The notes beneath the pieces are model-generated. The model worked only from the letters and a program-made list of their open reading frames with translations. It made no database searches and was not told where the DNA came from. Source: SAR202 cluster bacterium (GTDB lineage: Bacteria; Chloroflexota; Dehalococcoidia; Lucifugimonadales; UBA1123). From it: a stretch of 50,554 bases of DNA. The position numbers and the translations under genes were made by a program. Below are positions 26,161 to 35,223 of this stretch, one piece after another. Each line of letters starts with the position of its first letter. The stretch's first letter is position 1. The stretch spans positions 1-50,554 of the forward strand of contig JASMDM010000078.1 in assembly GCA_030752795.1 (NCBI GenBank), read 5' to 3'.

Positions 26161-26818
26161 CGTCCCCGGCAACATGACCGAAGTGCTGACAGACGGCAGG
26201 ATTCGAGCGGACCTCCGACGGACTCAAGGCGGCAGCACGTGTCGAAGGATCGTGAACCAGGCCGACGCACACCTGTCATTCAGAGGCCGCGGCCGAAGAA
26301 TCTAGTCGCTGAAAACGCGCCATCGCTTACAAGACTACGGAAGCGTCTTATTCTGTGTACAATCGCGGCTCCCAAACGACCACGGGTCGTGATTTGAAGG
26401 GATCGGTCATCAAGCATGTTCTGTCCCACCCACCCACCCAAGAGGATTTCCTGGGGACACCCCATCCTTCTGCGGAAGGACGGGAGGGCCGCGTCCTTGC
26501 GTCCCGTTGTAATCGATCTCGCGTTTCCGCCGTCACCCAAACTCTCTCGGAGTTCAGCTTCAGTTTGTGAGCACGCTGTCGGGTCGTTGGGGATGGGAAA
26601 CGCGAATAGCGTTCGCAGAGGGAAGGCGGGCCGTACCATCTTGAGGGCTGGGATCGGTTGCCGCGCCGCCCGCATCGCCGACGAAATTGGTAACGACCGA
26701 CGATCAACCGGTCGACGAGCGACCGTCTGGGAGAAGGCCGAGCCATATCCTGGCTCAGATCGCCGTGCGAATCGTGGATGGAATATGCCCTTCGAGACAG
26801 CAGCGAGATCGTGTTGTA
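26161..26818. other. Intergenic region with a TCCTTC-TGCG-GAAGGA hairpin
   Basis: About 0.66 kb before tmk. A six-base stem with tetraloop (26465-26480) shares TTCTGCGGAAGGA with the palindromic element at 35224-35324. It lies next to C-rich text CCCACCCACCC. No gene is recognisable; the open frame reaching into tmk from 26687 has no support before the tmk ATG. Confidence 0.45.
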
Positions 26819-27454
26819 ATGTCCACTGAACCCGCCCCCAGAGGCATTTTCGTCGTCTTTGAAGGCGTCGAAGGCGGCGGCAAAAGCACGCAGTGCGCGA
26901 TACTGACGCAAAGGCTAGCCGACGCCGGACACGAGGTTACGCAAACGATAGAGCCGGGAGGGACGCCCACGGGTGAGCGCGTTCGTGAGTGGGTCAAGAC
27001 CGGCGAAGGCCTCACGCCCACGGCAGAACTGTTCCTGTTCAACGCGGCCCGCGCCGCTCTTGTCGAGACGGTCATCGCACCAGCCCTTGACAGTGGCCAT
27101 TGCGTCGTATGCGATCGATACGTCTATTCGACTGTCGCCTACCAGGGCTTCGCGCGCGGCGTGGATCAGATGACGATCGCGACCCTGAACACCGTTGCAA
27201 CGGGCGGACTCGAACCCGACATAGTGGTGCTACTGGACCTGCCGCCAAACGAAGGGTTCGGCCGTAAGGCGGGCACGGCGCTAGACAGGATTGAGCTCGA
27301 AGACTCGGACTTCCACTTGAGAGTCAGGCAGGGGTATCTCGAACAAGCCCAGCGCGATCCTGATCGTTGGCTCGTGCTCGACGCAACTCTGCCCGAATCC
27401 GAACTCGGCGACGCGATCTGGGACCGGGTCTCTGCGGTGCTCGGCCGAACCTAG
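26819..27454 (+). CDS. tmk: Thymidylate kinase
   Basis: This enzyme phosphorylates dTMP to dTDP with ATP, an essential step of DNA precursor synthesis in the cytoplasm. It has 211 residues, as expected. The P-loop FEGVEGGGKST is at 14-24, the DR(Y/H) motif is CDRYVYSTVAYQG, and DIVVLLDLPPNEG precedes the lid (GRKAGTALDRIELED). The ATG at 26819 is chosen because the preceding 44 codons of open frame do not resemble the family. It converges with the MFS gene: one CTAG (27451-27454) supplies both stop codons. Confidence 0.96.
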   Translation: MSTEPAPRGIFVVFEGVEGGGKSTQCAILTQRLADAGHEVTQTIEPGGTPTGERVREWVKTGEGLTPTAELFLFNAARAALVETVIAPALDSGHCVVCDRYVYSTVAYQGFARGVDQMTIATLNTVATGGLEPDIVVLLDLPPNEGFGRKAGTALDRIELEDSDFHLRVRQGYLEQAQRDPDRWLVLDATLPESELGDAIWDRVSAVLGRT

Positions 27455-28668
27455 TCGACGCTTCCGGTCGGGACGCCCGTCTCGTTCTGCGTCGCTGAAC
27501 CGGATCCCTTGGCTATGCCGACGACGAACCCGGCTGTTCCAAACAGTGCCACGACGCCCGCAGTGGCGAACGTGGCGGCCACGCCGACGACTCCGGCTAG
27601 CGGTCCGAAGACAAAAGCGCCGCCGAACCCGCCGACATCCCAAGCTCCTTGCAGCGTGGCCATCGCCGAACCGCGTTCACGAGGTGGGGTGCGGTCGACG
27701 GTCAGCGATTGAATGCCGGGTTGAATCAGTCCAAACCCTCCGCCTGTTAGAAACGCGGCTGCAAGCAACATGAGTTGGTTTGTTGCGGCCGTCAGCATGA
27801 ACATGCCGAGTCCAACAGCAATCATACCCGGAATGATCACCGCTGCCCGGCCCAGTCTGTCGGCTGTCGGACCGGAGGCCGCCATGAAGAATATCGAGAC
27901 AAGCGCCATCATCCCGAAATACAGCCCGGGATTACCCAATCCTCGCTCCTCGACGAGAATCGGTAGAAAAGTGCTTGAGGGCGCCGTGGTCACCGTGTAA
28001 CAGAGAAACACCGCCGTCGGAAACAGGGCGCGCTTGCTGATGAGTGGCGCTTTTGTCGCTGGGCCCGAACTCGAAGGCGCTGTCGGTTGAAACGTGGACA
28101 GCCTCAGGGCGATTGCGGTTCCGATAAGCGCCGCCGCTCCAGTGTAGATGAAGGCCGCCTCGAACCCGAATCGCGAGAATAACCAGTATGCGACCACGGG
28201 CGAATACATTGAGGCGGTCGCGATGGCGTTGCCGATGATGGACATCGCCTCGCCACGCCGGTGCACGGGCGCAAGATTCGCCACGATCGTTGCCGTAGCC
28301 ACGGGCGTTAAAGCCAACCCGATGCCCTGCAACATACGGGCAGGGATGATCAGCCAGAAATTGAAGGCCAACATATGGAGCAACGTTGCGATGCCGAAGA
28401 TTGCCGAGCCAATCACAGCTACCTTCTTGGCGCCGAACGACTCAATCCATCGACCCGCAAACGGCCTGACGCTCAAGCCGATCACTCCCATTGAGCCGAT
28501 GACGATGCCAACGTGCCATATCTCGCCGCCGCGATCCACGACGTACAAGGGAATGATCGTAAACAGTCCCGCAAACGCGGTGAAGATGAAGTGCGCTACG
28601 AGAAGAGTGAGGACGAAATCTTTGGACCACAGACGATCTTGAACAGGGTTCGTTGAAATCTGGCTCAT
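27451..28668 (-). CDS. MFS transporter
   Basis: This is a major facilitator superfamily permease of about 405 residues with twelve hydrophobic segments, in the inner membrane. The loop between TM2 and TM3 has GSMGVIGLSVRPFAGRWIESFGAKKVAVIG, the usual MFS motif A region. PARMLQGIGLALTPVATATIVANLAP marks TM4-5, and PTADRLGRAAVIIPG repeats the motif in the second half. It is most like the drug/metabolite efflux or YfcJ-type group; the substrate is unknown. The ATG at 28668 (MSQIST) is preferred over further upstream codons. It is divergent from the NUDIX gene region and convergent with tmk. Confidence 0.92.
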   Translation of the reverse strand: MSQISTNPVQDRLWSKDFVLTLLVAHFIFTAFAGLFTIIPLYVVDRGGEIWHVGIVIGSMGVIGLSVRPFAGRWIESFGAKKVAVIGSAIFGIATLLHMLAFNFWLIIPARMLQGIGLALTPVATATIVANLAPVHRRGEAMSIIGNAIATASMYSPVVAYWLFSRFGFEAAFIYTGAAALIGTAIALRLSTFQPTAPSSSGPATKAPLISKRALFPTAVFLCYTVTTAPSSTFLPILVEERGLGNPGLYFGMMALVSIFFMAASGPTADRLGRAAVIIPGMIAVGLGMFMLTAATNQLMLLAAAFLTGGGFGLIQPGIQSLTVDRTPPRERGSAMATLQGAWDVGGFGGAFVFGPLAGVVGVAATFATAGVVALFGTAGFVVGIAKGSGSATQNETGVPTGSVD

Positions 28669-28867
28669 CCTGTCGATGGTCGTCCTGGTTTCCGAGTCCG
28701 CTGGACATGCATCATGGAGCGGTCCGTCCTGCACTCACAGAATGATCGTGACAGGCGCTGGAACCCGCCGGTGCTTCGATGCTGATCGATGCGGCGTCTC
28801 ATACTACCACCGTCGGGACATCGTCGTTCAATGGGGCCGTTGGTCCAGGTATCGCGCCTTGTTTTGC

Positions 28868-29350
28868 CTATTCGCGGAGGTGCACGACATGCGCAGGCTG
28901 ATCCGGAGGCGACGCGAGAGCGTCGCGAAGGAATGATGGCCTGATGTCCAGGTGGTCAAGATCGTCCACTGGGTGCCACTGGTTAAAGAGTTTCATGCCT
29001 TGTTCACCAGTTGTTTCAAGTATGCCTTCATGATTAGACAATGCTGAGACTTCTGGCAGGTTTATGAGAAAATACAGACCGATCTCATGGGTTCGATTGC
29101 CTTGGTATATGAAGAAGTTCTCGACCGCCCACAACAATCTGTCAACGGTGACCTCTACGCCGAGTTCTTCGGCGATCTCGCGCTTCAACGCGTCCGTGGC
29201 CGGCTCCATCATCTCGACTCTGCCGCCAGGCACGACCCAAAACGTGTCGAGCTCGGTGTACTGAAGCAATGCCTTGCCTTCTGACAAGGCGACGCCACCG
29301 ACTCTAAGGTTGAATCGGACGCCTTCGCTTTCGAACAAGATCATCGTCAT
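28868..29350 (-). CDS. NUDIX hydrolase
   Basis: This is a phosphohydrolase of 160 residues that cleaves nucleoside diphosphate-linked compounds. The Nudix box GGRVEMMEPATDALKREIAEELG fits G-x5-E-x7-REUxEE-x-G. FWVVPGGRVE before it, and the sequence after it (LLWAVENFF), are typical of the ADP-ribose or mutT-like group. The ATG at 29350 is chosen because GAGGAG lies ten bases upstream. Specific substrate is not readable. It stands alone. Confidence 0.93.
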   Translation of the reverse strand: MTMILFESEGVRFNLRVGGVALSEGKALLQYTELDTFWVVPGGRVEMMEPATDALKREIAEELGVEVTVDRLLWAVENFFIYQGNRTHEIGLYFLINLPEVSALSNHEGILETTGEQGMKLFNQWHPVDDLDHLDIRPSFLRDALASPPDQPAHVVHLRE

Positions 29351-29620
29351 GCCTGTAAATCTCCTCGAGGAAGCATGTGAACGCTGGGATCGACCCAGGA
29401 TAACGCCTCCACAATGCCCGTGGTGTTGCAACTGCACGTTATTTTCGAAACGGCGCTGCCTGGAAATGTTTGCCAAGTGTAACGAAATCGTTTAATGATA
29501 TAATCAAACATATTTTCGGATGTTTCCCGAAAAATAACCAAAATCGAGCTAGTCCTGCAGCGCGTTCGGCGCTACCCTTACGTAACCTCTTTCAATCTGA
29601 AGAGTTTCGGGGGAAATCAC

Positions 29621-29818
29621 ATGCGGACAGCGGAGATAGGGAACGTAATGATCACAGACGGCGCCCGACGAGATACCTGGAAATCGGACGAAGAAGCGCT
29701 GGTGAACGCTCTGGTTGGCGCCGCGTGGCGAAACGAGATGGACCAGCGGTCGTGGCTGCGCTCCAGCATGGCCGCCATCATGCGCAAGGTCATCCACAAG
29801 GATCGACGCGACCGCTAA
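29621..29818 (+). CDS. Small hypothetical protein
   Basis: This possible protein of 65 residues is rich in charged amino acids (DTWKSDEEALVNALVG, then WRNEMDQRSWLRSSMAAIMRKVIHK). A GGGGGA stands seven bases before the ATG, and AT-rich sequence with TATAAT (29499-29504) lies upstream. It resembles no family I know. The amphipathic C-terminal half could be helical. Support is moderate only. Confidence 0.4.
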   Translation: MRTAEIGNVMITDGARRDTWKSDEEALVNALVGAAWRNEMDQRSWLRSSMAAIMRKVIHKDRRDR

Positions 29819-29879
29819 CGGCGCTTTTCGCTTGAGCCGCTTGCTTACTTTGCTCGCTCCAGGCACGCAACAGAGCTCG

Positions 29880-31055
29880 CTAGTTCAACGGGATCGCGTC
29901 TAACTCAGGAATCACGCCGTGCGCCCTGAGTTCGGCGACGGCCTCCGGCGCGTAGCCCAACTCTCGCAGTATGTCCACGGTGTCGCCGCCGAACGCCGGC
30001 GACGTGCCCGTGACAGCCGGAGTGGCGCTCAACTGAGGAGTCACGCCCGCGTGGCGTATCGCTCCGAACGCTTCATGTTCTTCTGACACGATCAGGCCGC
30101 TGCGCTCGGCGTCCGCGTCATTCCGAATGTCCGCCATCGTGCGGTTTAGGGTCGCGACGACGCCCAGATTTCGTAGCCGATCGGCAACGTCGTCCACGGT
30201 CAAGGTCGCGAACGCGCTGGACAGCTCTGCCTCAAGGGCATCTTCGTTGCTGGCGCGAGCCTCATGGGTTGCGAACTGCGTTCGCTCTCTGAGCGGCTTC
30301 ACCTCCGCCAGTTCCGTCAATCGGTCCCACTCGCCTTCGGCGTCCGCTGACAGGAAGAACCACCCATCGGACGCCTGATAGAGCCTCGAAAGTGCACCGA
30401 AGCCTCTTACCGTTGGGCCCTCGATCTCGTTTCGTTCGAATCCCTCGTAGTCCATCAGGTACGCCGACGAGAAAGTCGATGCTGTGACCGCCAGCGACGT
30501 CTCAATGCGCTGGCCGACGCCGGTGCGTTCGCGTTCGATCAGGGCAAGCATCACCCCGTATGCTGCCATCAGCCCGGTGCCGTAGTCGTTGAACGTGTAC
30601 GGAGGCGGCGCCGGCGTGCCGTCGCGGCCCCCGTTTCGCACCTGCATGCCGGTGGCGGCTTGTGCGTTCTGGTCGAAACCGGGCCGCATCGCCCACGGTC
30701 CGTCCTGGCCGAACGCGTTGATCGATACGTAGACGATTCCCGGGTTGCGTTCGCGAAGTTGCTGATACCCCACCCCCCGCCGGTCCGCCACTCCCTTGCG
30801 GAACCCTTCGAGCACAACGTCCGCCGTCTCCAGCAGGCGATAGAAGACATCGAGACCGCCGGGCTTCGTGATGTTCAGGCAGATGCTGCGCTTCGCTCTG
30901 CCGACCTCGAGCCACGGCGTCAACGCGGGCTTGCGATGCTCGGGATCGATCTTTATCACATCCGCGCCGTACTCGCCCAGGGTCCGCCCGCACGTCGGCC
31001 CGGCCAGGATGATGCACATATCCAGGACTCGGATGCCGTTCAAAGCGCCGGGCAT
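29880..31055 (-). CDS. Family III (CaiB/BaiF) CoA-transferase, catalytic Asp present
   Basis: This is a 391-residue CoA-transferase with the family start LNGIRVLDM...AGPTCGRTLGEYGADVIKI and the catalytic Asp157 in YTFNDYGTG. Later come ERTGVGQRIETSL and the small domain. It moves CoA between carboxylates by a covalent Asp-acyl anhydride. It lies 77 bases downstream of a second, Asp-lacking CoA-transferase on the same strand; together they mirror the two halves of the fused protein at 17934-20399. Possible partners in a heterodimer. Substrate unknown. Confidence 0.93.
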   Translation of the reverse strand: MPGALNGIRVLDMCIILAGPTCGRTLGEYGADVIKIDPEHRKPALTPWLEVGRAKRSICLNITKPGGLDVFYRLLETADVVLEGFRKGVADRRGVGYQQLRERNPGIVYVSINAFGQDGPWAMRPGFDQNAQAATGMQVRNGGRDGTPAPPPYTFNDYGTGLMAAYGVMLALIERERTGVGQRIETSLAVTASTFSSAYLMDYEGFERNEIEGPTVRGFGALSRLYQASDGWFFLSADAEGEWDRLTELAEVKPLRERTQFATHEARASNEDALEAELSSAFATLTVDDVADRLRNLGVVATLNRTMADIRNDADAERSGLIVSEEHEAFGAIRHAGVTPQLSATPAVTGTSPAFGGDTVDILRELGYAPEAVAELRAHGVIPELDAIPLN

Positions 31056-31132
31056 GATCTCTCCTTTATTCGGTCACTCACCGTGATCTCTCGTTTGAAC
31101 ATGGGCGGTCGCAAATCCATGAGGATAGAAAT

Positions 31133-32239
31133 CTACGCCGACGGGAGCGACGCGATCACCGTCTCGGTGTGTTGTCCCAGCGCCGGAGCCGGACCGCGAA
31201 CGTGTCCCGGCGTTTCGCTGAACCGCACTTGGATCCCAACCTGCCGCATCGGGCCGTGCACGGGATCGTCCAGATCGATGACGGCCCCCGATACTTGAGC
31301 GTGCGCGGCGTCGAGCCACTCTTCAGTCGTCCGGCACATAGTGCACGGCACGCCTGCTCGCTCCATCGCGTCTTCCCACTCGACTGCCGTTCGCTCCGTC
31401 CACACCGCGGCGAATCGATCGGACCACTCGCGTCGCAGCGCCTCATCGTCTCTGAGCTCGACTGCTGTGAGCGGACCGTACCAGTCGGCGCGCCCCATGG
31501 CGTCGAGCATCGGTCGGAGAGCTCGTTCGAAACCGGCGTTGATATTGACCCAACGGCCGTCCTTGCATTCGTAGAATCGCCCGATTACGGGGGACAGAGC
31601 AGCGGACGCCGACGGCACTTCCGATCGGTCCACCAGCGACGCCCCCATGGCGGTAAACATAGCGTAGTAGAGAGGCACGGTGACCTGCTGGCCCTCACCG
31701 GTGCGAGCACGATGGAACAGCGCTGCCGTTACTGCCGGAGCGGCCACAAATGCGGCGAAAATGCTGACGTAAGGCAACGCGATGAAGCTGGGCCCGTCGG
31801 CCTCGTCCGAGCTTCGATCCGCGTATACGCCGGTTGACGCTCCGACCGCGGTCTCCCACGCATCTGGAGACATCGCAACGGCGCCTCGGTCGAACGCGGG
31901 CAACGACACGTAGACGATGCCGCTATTCGCATCGACGGCGTCCTCGATTCCGATGTTCGCGGCCTCGGCCTCAAGACCGTCACTGGCGATCAATATGTCG
32001 GTCATTTTGACCAATCCTTCGGACAACTCGCGATATACCGAGTCATCGTGGTCGAGCACGACGGACATCTTACCTCGGTTCCAAACCGAGAATACGGGAT
32101 GCCCGCGGAGCGGATCGCCGGTCGGCGGTTCGACCTTCACCACCTTCGCGCCTTGGTCGGCCAGAAGCATGCCCAACACGGCCACGGCCACGCTGCCGCC
32201 CAACTCAAGCACGCGATATCCCTCAAGCGCTCCTGACAA
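31133..32239 (-). CDS. Family III CoA-transferase-like protein lacking the catalytic Asp
   Basis: This CaiB/BaiF-type protein of 368 residues has a clear Rossmann start (YRVLELGGSVAVAVLGMLLADQGAKVVKVEPP) and HRARTGEGQQVTVPL after the active-site helix. The segment that should hold the catalytic Asp reads FIALPYVSIFAAF (152-164) and has no Asp at all. It is therefore probably inactive alone and may form an interlocked dimer with the active enzyme encoded next (29880-31055). The frame is intact, so the loss looks old and selected rather than decay. Confidence 0.9.
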   Translation of the reverse strand: MSGALEGYRVLELGGSVAVAVLGMLLADQGAKVVKVEPPTGDPLRGHPVFSVWNRGKMSVVLDHDDSVYRELSEGLVKMTDILIASDGLEAEAANIGIEDAVDANSGIVYVSLPAFDRGAVAMSPDAWETAVGASTGVYADRSSDEADGPSFIALPYVSIFAAFVAAPAVTAALFHRARTGEGQQVTVPLYYAMFTAMGASLVDRSEVPSASAALSPVIGRFYECKDGRWVNINAGFERALRPMLDAMGRADWYGPLTAVELRDDEALRREWSDRFAAVWTERTAVEWEDAMERAGVPCTMCRTTEEWLDAAHAQVSGAVIDLDDPVHGPMRQVGIQVRFSETPGHVRGPAPALGQHTETVIASLPSA

Positions 32240-32354
32240 GGCTCACCTCCATCGGGAGATTCTACCATCGAACCGCGTGGCCGCGCCTGAGTCGTGAACA
32301 ATCCTCGTTCCTGAATCATTGTGCAGCGAGGAACATCATCAGAATGCATCTAGT

Positions 32355-32384
32355 TTGGCAATCAATAGTAGGATCGAATAGTAT
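32355..32384 (+). promoter_or_regulatory. Putative promoter of the cupin gene
   Basis: TTGGCA (32355-32360), 18 bases, TAGTAT (32379-32384), in an AT-rich stretch. Transcription would start near 32391, before the cupin ATG at 32438. Confidence 0.5.
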
Positions 32385-32437
32385 ATGCATCAATGAAGTG
32401 TTTTGGAAACGGTCCTGTACGATTCAAGGGGAAACCC

Positions 32438-32737
32438 ATGGCCTATATTGACCCAGGGGACGGTTCAGGTAATAACTACAAAGGCATGATGGAAAACGAA
32501 CAGGTTCGCGTGCTGGAAATGACGCTCAAAGCCGGCGAATCGGACATCATGCATTCGCACCCTAGTGAGACCGTCTATTTCGAGACAGGCGGCAAGGTCA
32601 AAGTGCACATGCCGGACGGCGGATCGGCCGAGCTCAAGCCTCCTGACGGATTCGTGATGTGGCACGAAGAATGGACGCACAGGGTCGAAAACATCGGGTC
32701 GACGGATATCCGAGCGAAAATCTTCGAACCCAAGTAG
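32438..32737 (+). CDS. Cupin domain-containing protein
   Basis: This is a single-domain cupin of 99 residues, a small beta-barrel. The metal-binding motif is partly visible as IMHSHPSETVYFETGG (two His, later Glu) in the first half and the second motif region WHEEWTHRVENIG. Such proteins act as metal-dependent dioxygenases, isomerases or binding proteins. The ATG at 32438 (MAYIDPG) has AAGGGG seven bases ahead, better than the in-frame ATG at 32393. A classical terminator follows at 32801. Confidence 0.85.
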   Translation: MAYIDPGDGSGNNYKGMMENEQVRVLEMTLKAGESDIMHSHPSETVYFETGGKVKVHMPDGGSAELKPPDGFVMWHEEWTHRVENIGSTDIRAKIFEPK

Positions 32738-32800
32738 CATTTCCGGAAGGCGTGCAGTCAAGCGTCACGCCGATCGGTCGACAAAACGGCAAACAGAAGG

Positions 32801-32829
32801 ACGGGCTTTCGGGCCCGTTTTTCTATTTT
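32801..32829 (+). terminator. Intrinsic terminator after the cupin gene
   Basis: ACGGGC (32801-32806) pairs with GCCCGT (32813-32818) around TTTCGG and is followed by TTTTTCTATTTTT. This is a textbook rho-independent terminator. Confidence 0.85.
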
Positions 32830-32878
32830 TGCGAAATGCCGGAACTAACTGAGACGCCGTTGCGACAGGCCACGTGAA

Positions 32879-33511
32879 CTATCGATTGGCCGACAGACAC
32901 AAGTCGCTCAGATCTTGCGGCGACGTTTCTCCGTCCACGCGAATTGCCGGCAGACCGAGCCTCGCAACGGCCTCCGCCAACCGCGCATTGTACGCCGCGT
33001 TTCGGGACACGTACGCTCGCATCATCGCCTCTTCGTCGGATGCACCGGCGTGATGGTCGGTGTTTGCCCTGATTCTGGCTTCGAGCACCTGATCGTCGCC
33101 GATCAACCACAGCGAGGCGATAACCGGCAACTCGATCGCCGCGACTCGATCCGGCCACAGCGCCCAACCTTCGATAACGATCGGGTGGCTCCACGTTGCG
33201 TGTGCCCCGATGATCGCTTCGATCGCGGGCCACATCGCCTCGTGCGACCGGTGGGCGTCCATCATCATCGCGTCGAGCGGACGGTTGTCGCAGTACTCGC
33301 GATGGTCTTCGCCTCGCATCGGGTGTAATTCCGGATGCGACTCCGGCGTGGTCGTCGCCCGCAGCGCCTGTCCGATGGCGTCAGCCGACGAGCAGCCGTA
33401 TCCGAGCTCGCAGGCGATCAAGCGCGCGACTGTCGACTTGCCGGAAAACGGTGCGCCGCCTATGAGAATCACTTTCGCGGCAGTCGAACGTTCTTCCTTC
33501 ACCAGTTCCAT
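32879..33511 (-). CDS. P-loop NTPase, 2-phosphoglycerate kinase-like
   Basis: This is a P-loop kinase-type protein of 210 residues. Walker A is GGAPFSGKST (18-27), followed by VARLIACELGYGCSSADAIGQALR, and PIVIEGWALWPDRVAAI in the middle is the strand before Walker B. The layout resembles archaeal and Chloroflexota 2-phosphoglycerate kinase-like and uridine-kinase-like proteins. The exact phosphate acceptor is unknown. The ATG at 33511 is preceded by GAGGATGG. It is convergent with the cupin gene. Confidence 0.8.
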   Translation of the reverse strand: MELVKEERSTAAKVILIGGAPFSGKSTVARLIACELGYGCSSADAIGQALRATTTPESHPELHPMRGEDHREYCDNRPLDAMMMDAHRSHEAMWPAIEAIIGAHATWSHPIVIEGWALWPDRVAAIELPVIASLWLIGDDQVLEARIRANTDHHAGASDEEAMMRAYVSRNAAYNARLAEAVARLGLPAIRVDGETSPQDLSDLCLSANR

Positions 33512-33721
33512 CCTCTAATGACGCTTGCGTAGAAAGAGCGCCGAGAAACTTTTCGGAAATCGCGGTCGATTCGCGATCTTCCGCCAACCCGACGCCGCGC
33601 GCGAGATGCCGACTATTGCGCCCTCGGGCCGTTGCGAATAATCGCCTCACGCATTCAACATGGAAAGGCGTTGATTTGCGTCCTGCCAATCGACATACTG
33701 GTAGGCGTGTGGTACATTTGA
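33512..33721. other. Gap upstream of the SorC regulator
   Basis: No gene is seen. The region leads into the GTGAA-type operator sites at 33722-33765. Confidence 0.4.
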
Positions 33722-33765
33722 GTGAACATATTCACGCTGTGAATATTATTGTGCATTGTATTCAC
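33722..33765 (+). promoter_or_regulatory. GTGAA/TTCAC inverted repeats, likely SorC operator
   Basis: Two dyads stand side by side in an AT-rich patch: GTGAA-CATA-TTCAC (33722-33735) and GTGAATA (33739-33745) with TATTCAC (33759-33765). Four related half-sites within 44 bases, about 90 bases before a SorC-family gene, fit the extended operators of tetrameric SorC/CggR regulators. Confidence 0.6.
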
Positions 33766-33851
33766 GCCATTGTTGATAGTGTTCGATTCGAGTTGACAAT
33801 ACTCGCTGACCGACTGCAACTCGGACTACGATCGGAGATTCGCTGAGTCGT

Positions 33852-34958
33852 ATGGCAACTCGAAGCCGCAGAGGCCAAAATCATAGAACCGATTACGGGG
33901 AGTTGGTTGAGGTCGCTCGCCTCTACTTCAGGTCTGGCGCGACTCAAACCGAGATCGCCGACGCGTTGAGCATACCTCAGGCGCGTGTTTCGCGGTTGCT
34001 GCGACAGGCCGAAGACGAGGAGATTGTACAGCACGTAATCTTCCCGCCGCCGTTGAACCGGCTCAAGTCCGCCATGATGCGCAGGTTCGAGGCCAAGGGC
34101 GTCCGAGAAGTTCGAGTCGTCCCACGCGGAGTCGGCGCCAGCGCCGACAAGAACGAAGAGAACCTTGGCGCAATCACCGCCGAGTATCTTGTCGACGCGC
34201 TTGTCGACCACTCGGGCGACACGGTTAGCGTCTGCATGGCTTGCGGCAACACCCTGCTCTCGGTGATCACGCATTTCATGGAACGTCTTCGTCGGCAACC
34301 GAGCGTCCTCGAAGAACTGAAGCGCAAGACCATCGTGCTCTATCCGCTGAGTCTGTACTGGGAGCCGACGCTGCGCTTCCACATCGACACCGAGTATCCA
34401 TCGACCAGCATTTACCCGTCGGCACTTGTCGTCTACCTCGCGATGCGGCTCATGACGCTTGGTTGCAAAGTGATCGCCCACGCGCCGCAACCGCCGCTGG
34501 ACTTCTACCGGGAACTCGACAGCATGAGCGACGATGAGCGGGTCCGTCAGGTGACCAAATACAAAGACTATCTCGAAGGAGCGAAAGCAGCCGACATTTT
34601 CGTGCTGGGAATCGGCACGGGCCAGCACGATCTGCGATATCGCCGGGTCCTGGACGACCTTGCGATCGAGCTCACCAACGAACGAGGCATGGCAGGCGAG
34701 ATCGGCTATCAGCCGTTCGATTCCGACGGTCAATTCGTCGACTTTTCGAAACTAATCGCTGTCACCGGTGACGAGCTGTCGAAAGTGTCTCAGGGATCGA
34801 CCAAAGTGATCGCGGCCGCCGGCGGGGCTGGCAAGACCGCGGCCATCGAAGCGCTTCTGAACAGAGATCGCCTTCCGTTCAACGTATTCGTCACGGACGA
34901 GGCCATCGCCGAACAATTGGACGGCCAATCCGATGCCCTTCTGGGCAATGTCTGGTAG
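33852..34958 (+). CDS. SorC/CggR-family sugar-binding transcriptional regulator
   Basis: This regulator of 368 residues has an N-terminal helix-turn-helix (ARLYFRSGATQTEIADALSIPQARVSRLLRQ, about 22-52) and a C-terminal sugar-phosphate-binding domain with KTIVLYPLS, DIFVLGIGTG and GEIGYQPFDSDG. SorC-family proteins bind sugar phosphates; CggR responds to fructose 1,6-bisphosphate. The genes downstream encode fructose-1,6-bisphosphatase and fructose-bisphosphate aldolase, so control of that unit by fructose 1,6-bisphosphate is a good inference. Inverted repeats lie just upstream (33722-33765), suggesting autoregulation. The ribosome site is weak (GGAG about fifteen bases before the ATG). Confidence 0.92.
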   Translation: MATRSRRGQNHRTDYGELVEVARLYFRSGATQTEIADALSIPQARVSRLLRQAEDEEIVQHVIFPPPLNRLKSAMMRRFEAKGVREVRVVPRGVGASADKNEENLGAITAEYLVDALVDHSGDTVSVCMACGNTLLSVITHFMERLRRQPSVLEELKRKTIVLYPLSLYWEPTLRFHIDTEYPSTSIYPSALVVYLAMRLMTLGCKVIAHAPQPPLDFYRELDSMSDDERVRQVTKYKDYLEGAKAADIFVLGIGTGQHDLRYRRVLDDLAIELTNERGMAGEIGYQPFDSDGQFVDFSKLIAVTGDELSKVSQGSTKVIAAAGGAGKTAAIEALLNRDRLPFNVFVTDEAIAEQLDGQSDALLGNVW

Positions 34959-35223
34959 CCAAGTCGGGCCCAGGGAGATTCGGCGTACCTAGAGGGACGA
35001 CATGGACAGTTGTGACCCAAAATGGCGAAATATCCAAACGCGGCCTGGCCGTAGTGGCTACAAACAATTGAAGCGGCGCTGAACAATATATGTCAATGGT
35101 ATGAAAATGTCTGCGCGGGGTCGGCCTGAAGGCCGAGCCCACCACCCGGTTGGTGCTCTGGCCCTTCAGAGCCAAGCCTATTTTTCATGCTTTGATATAG
35201 GGGCGCCGCCGGACGATCCGTGT
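34959..35223. other. Gap after the SorC gene with small hairpins
   Basis: It contains several short hairpins (CGGCC-TGAA-GGCCG near 35122-35135; GCTCTG/CAGAGC at 35155-35172 followed by TTTTT) that may end the SorC transcript. No gene is seen. Confidence 0.4.
35155..35183 (+). terminator. Weak terminator candidate after the SorC gene
   Basis: GCTCTG (35155-35160) pairs with CAGAGC (35167-35172), with a T-run a few bases later. The stem is short and the T-run not adjacent. Confidence 0.35.

Noticed and set aside
26687..26818. N-terminal extension of tmk
   Set aside because: The open frame continues upstream, but thymidylate kinases begin close to the P-loop and the ATG at 26819 gives normal length.
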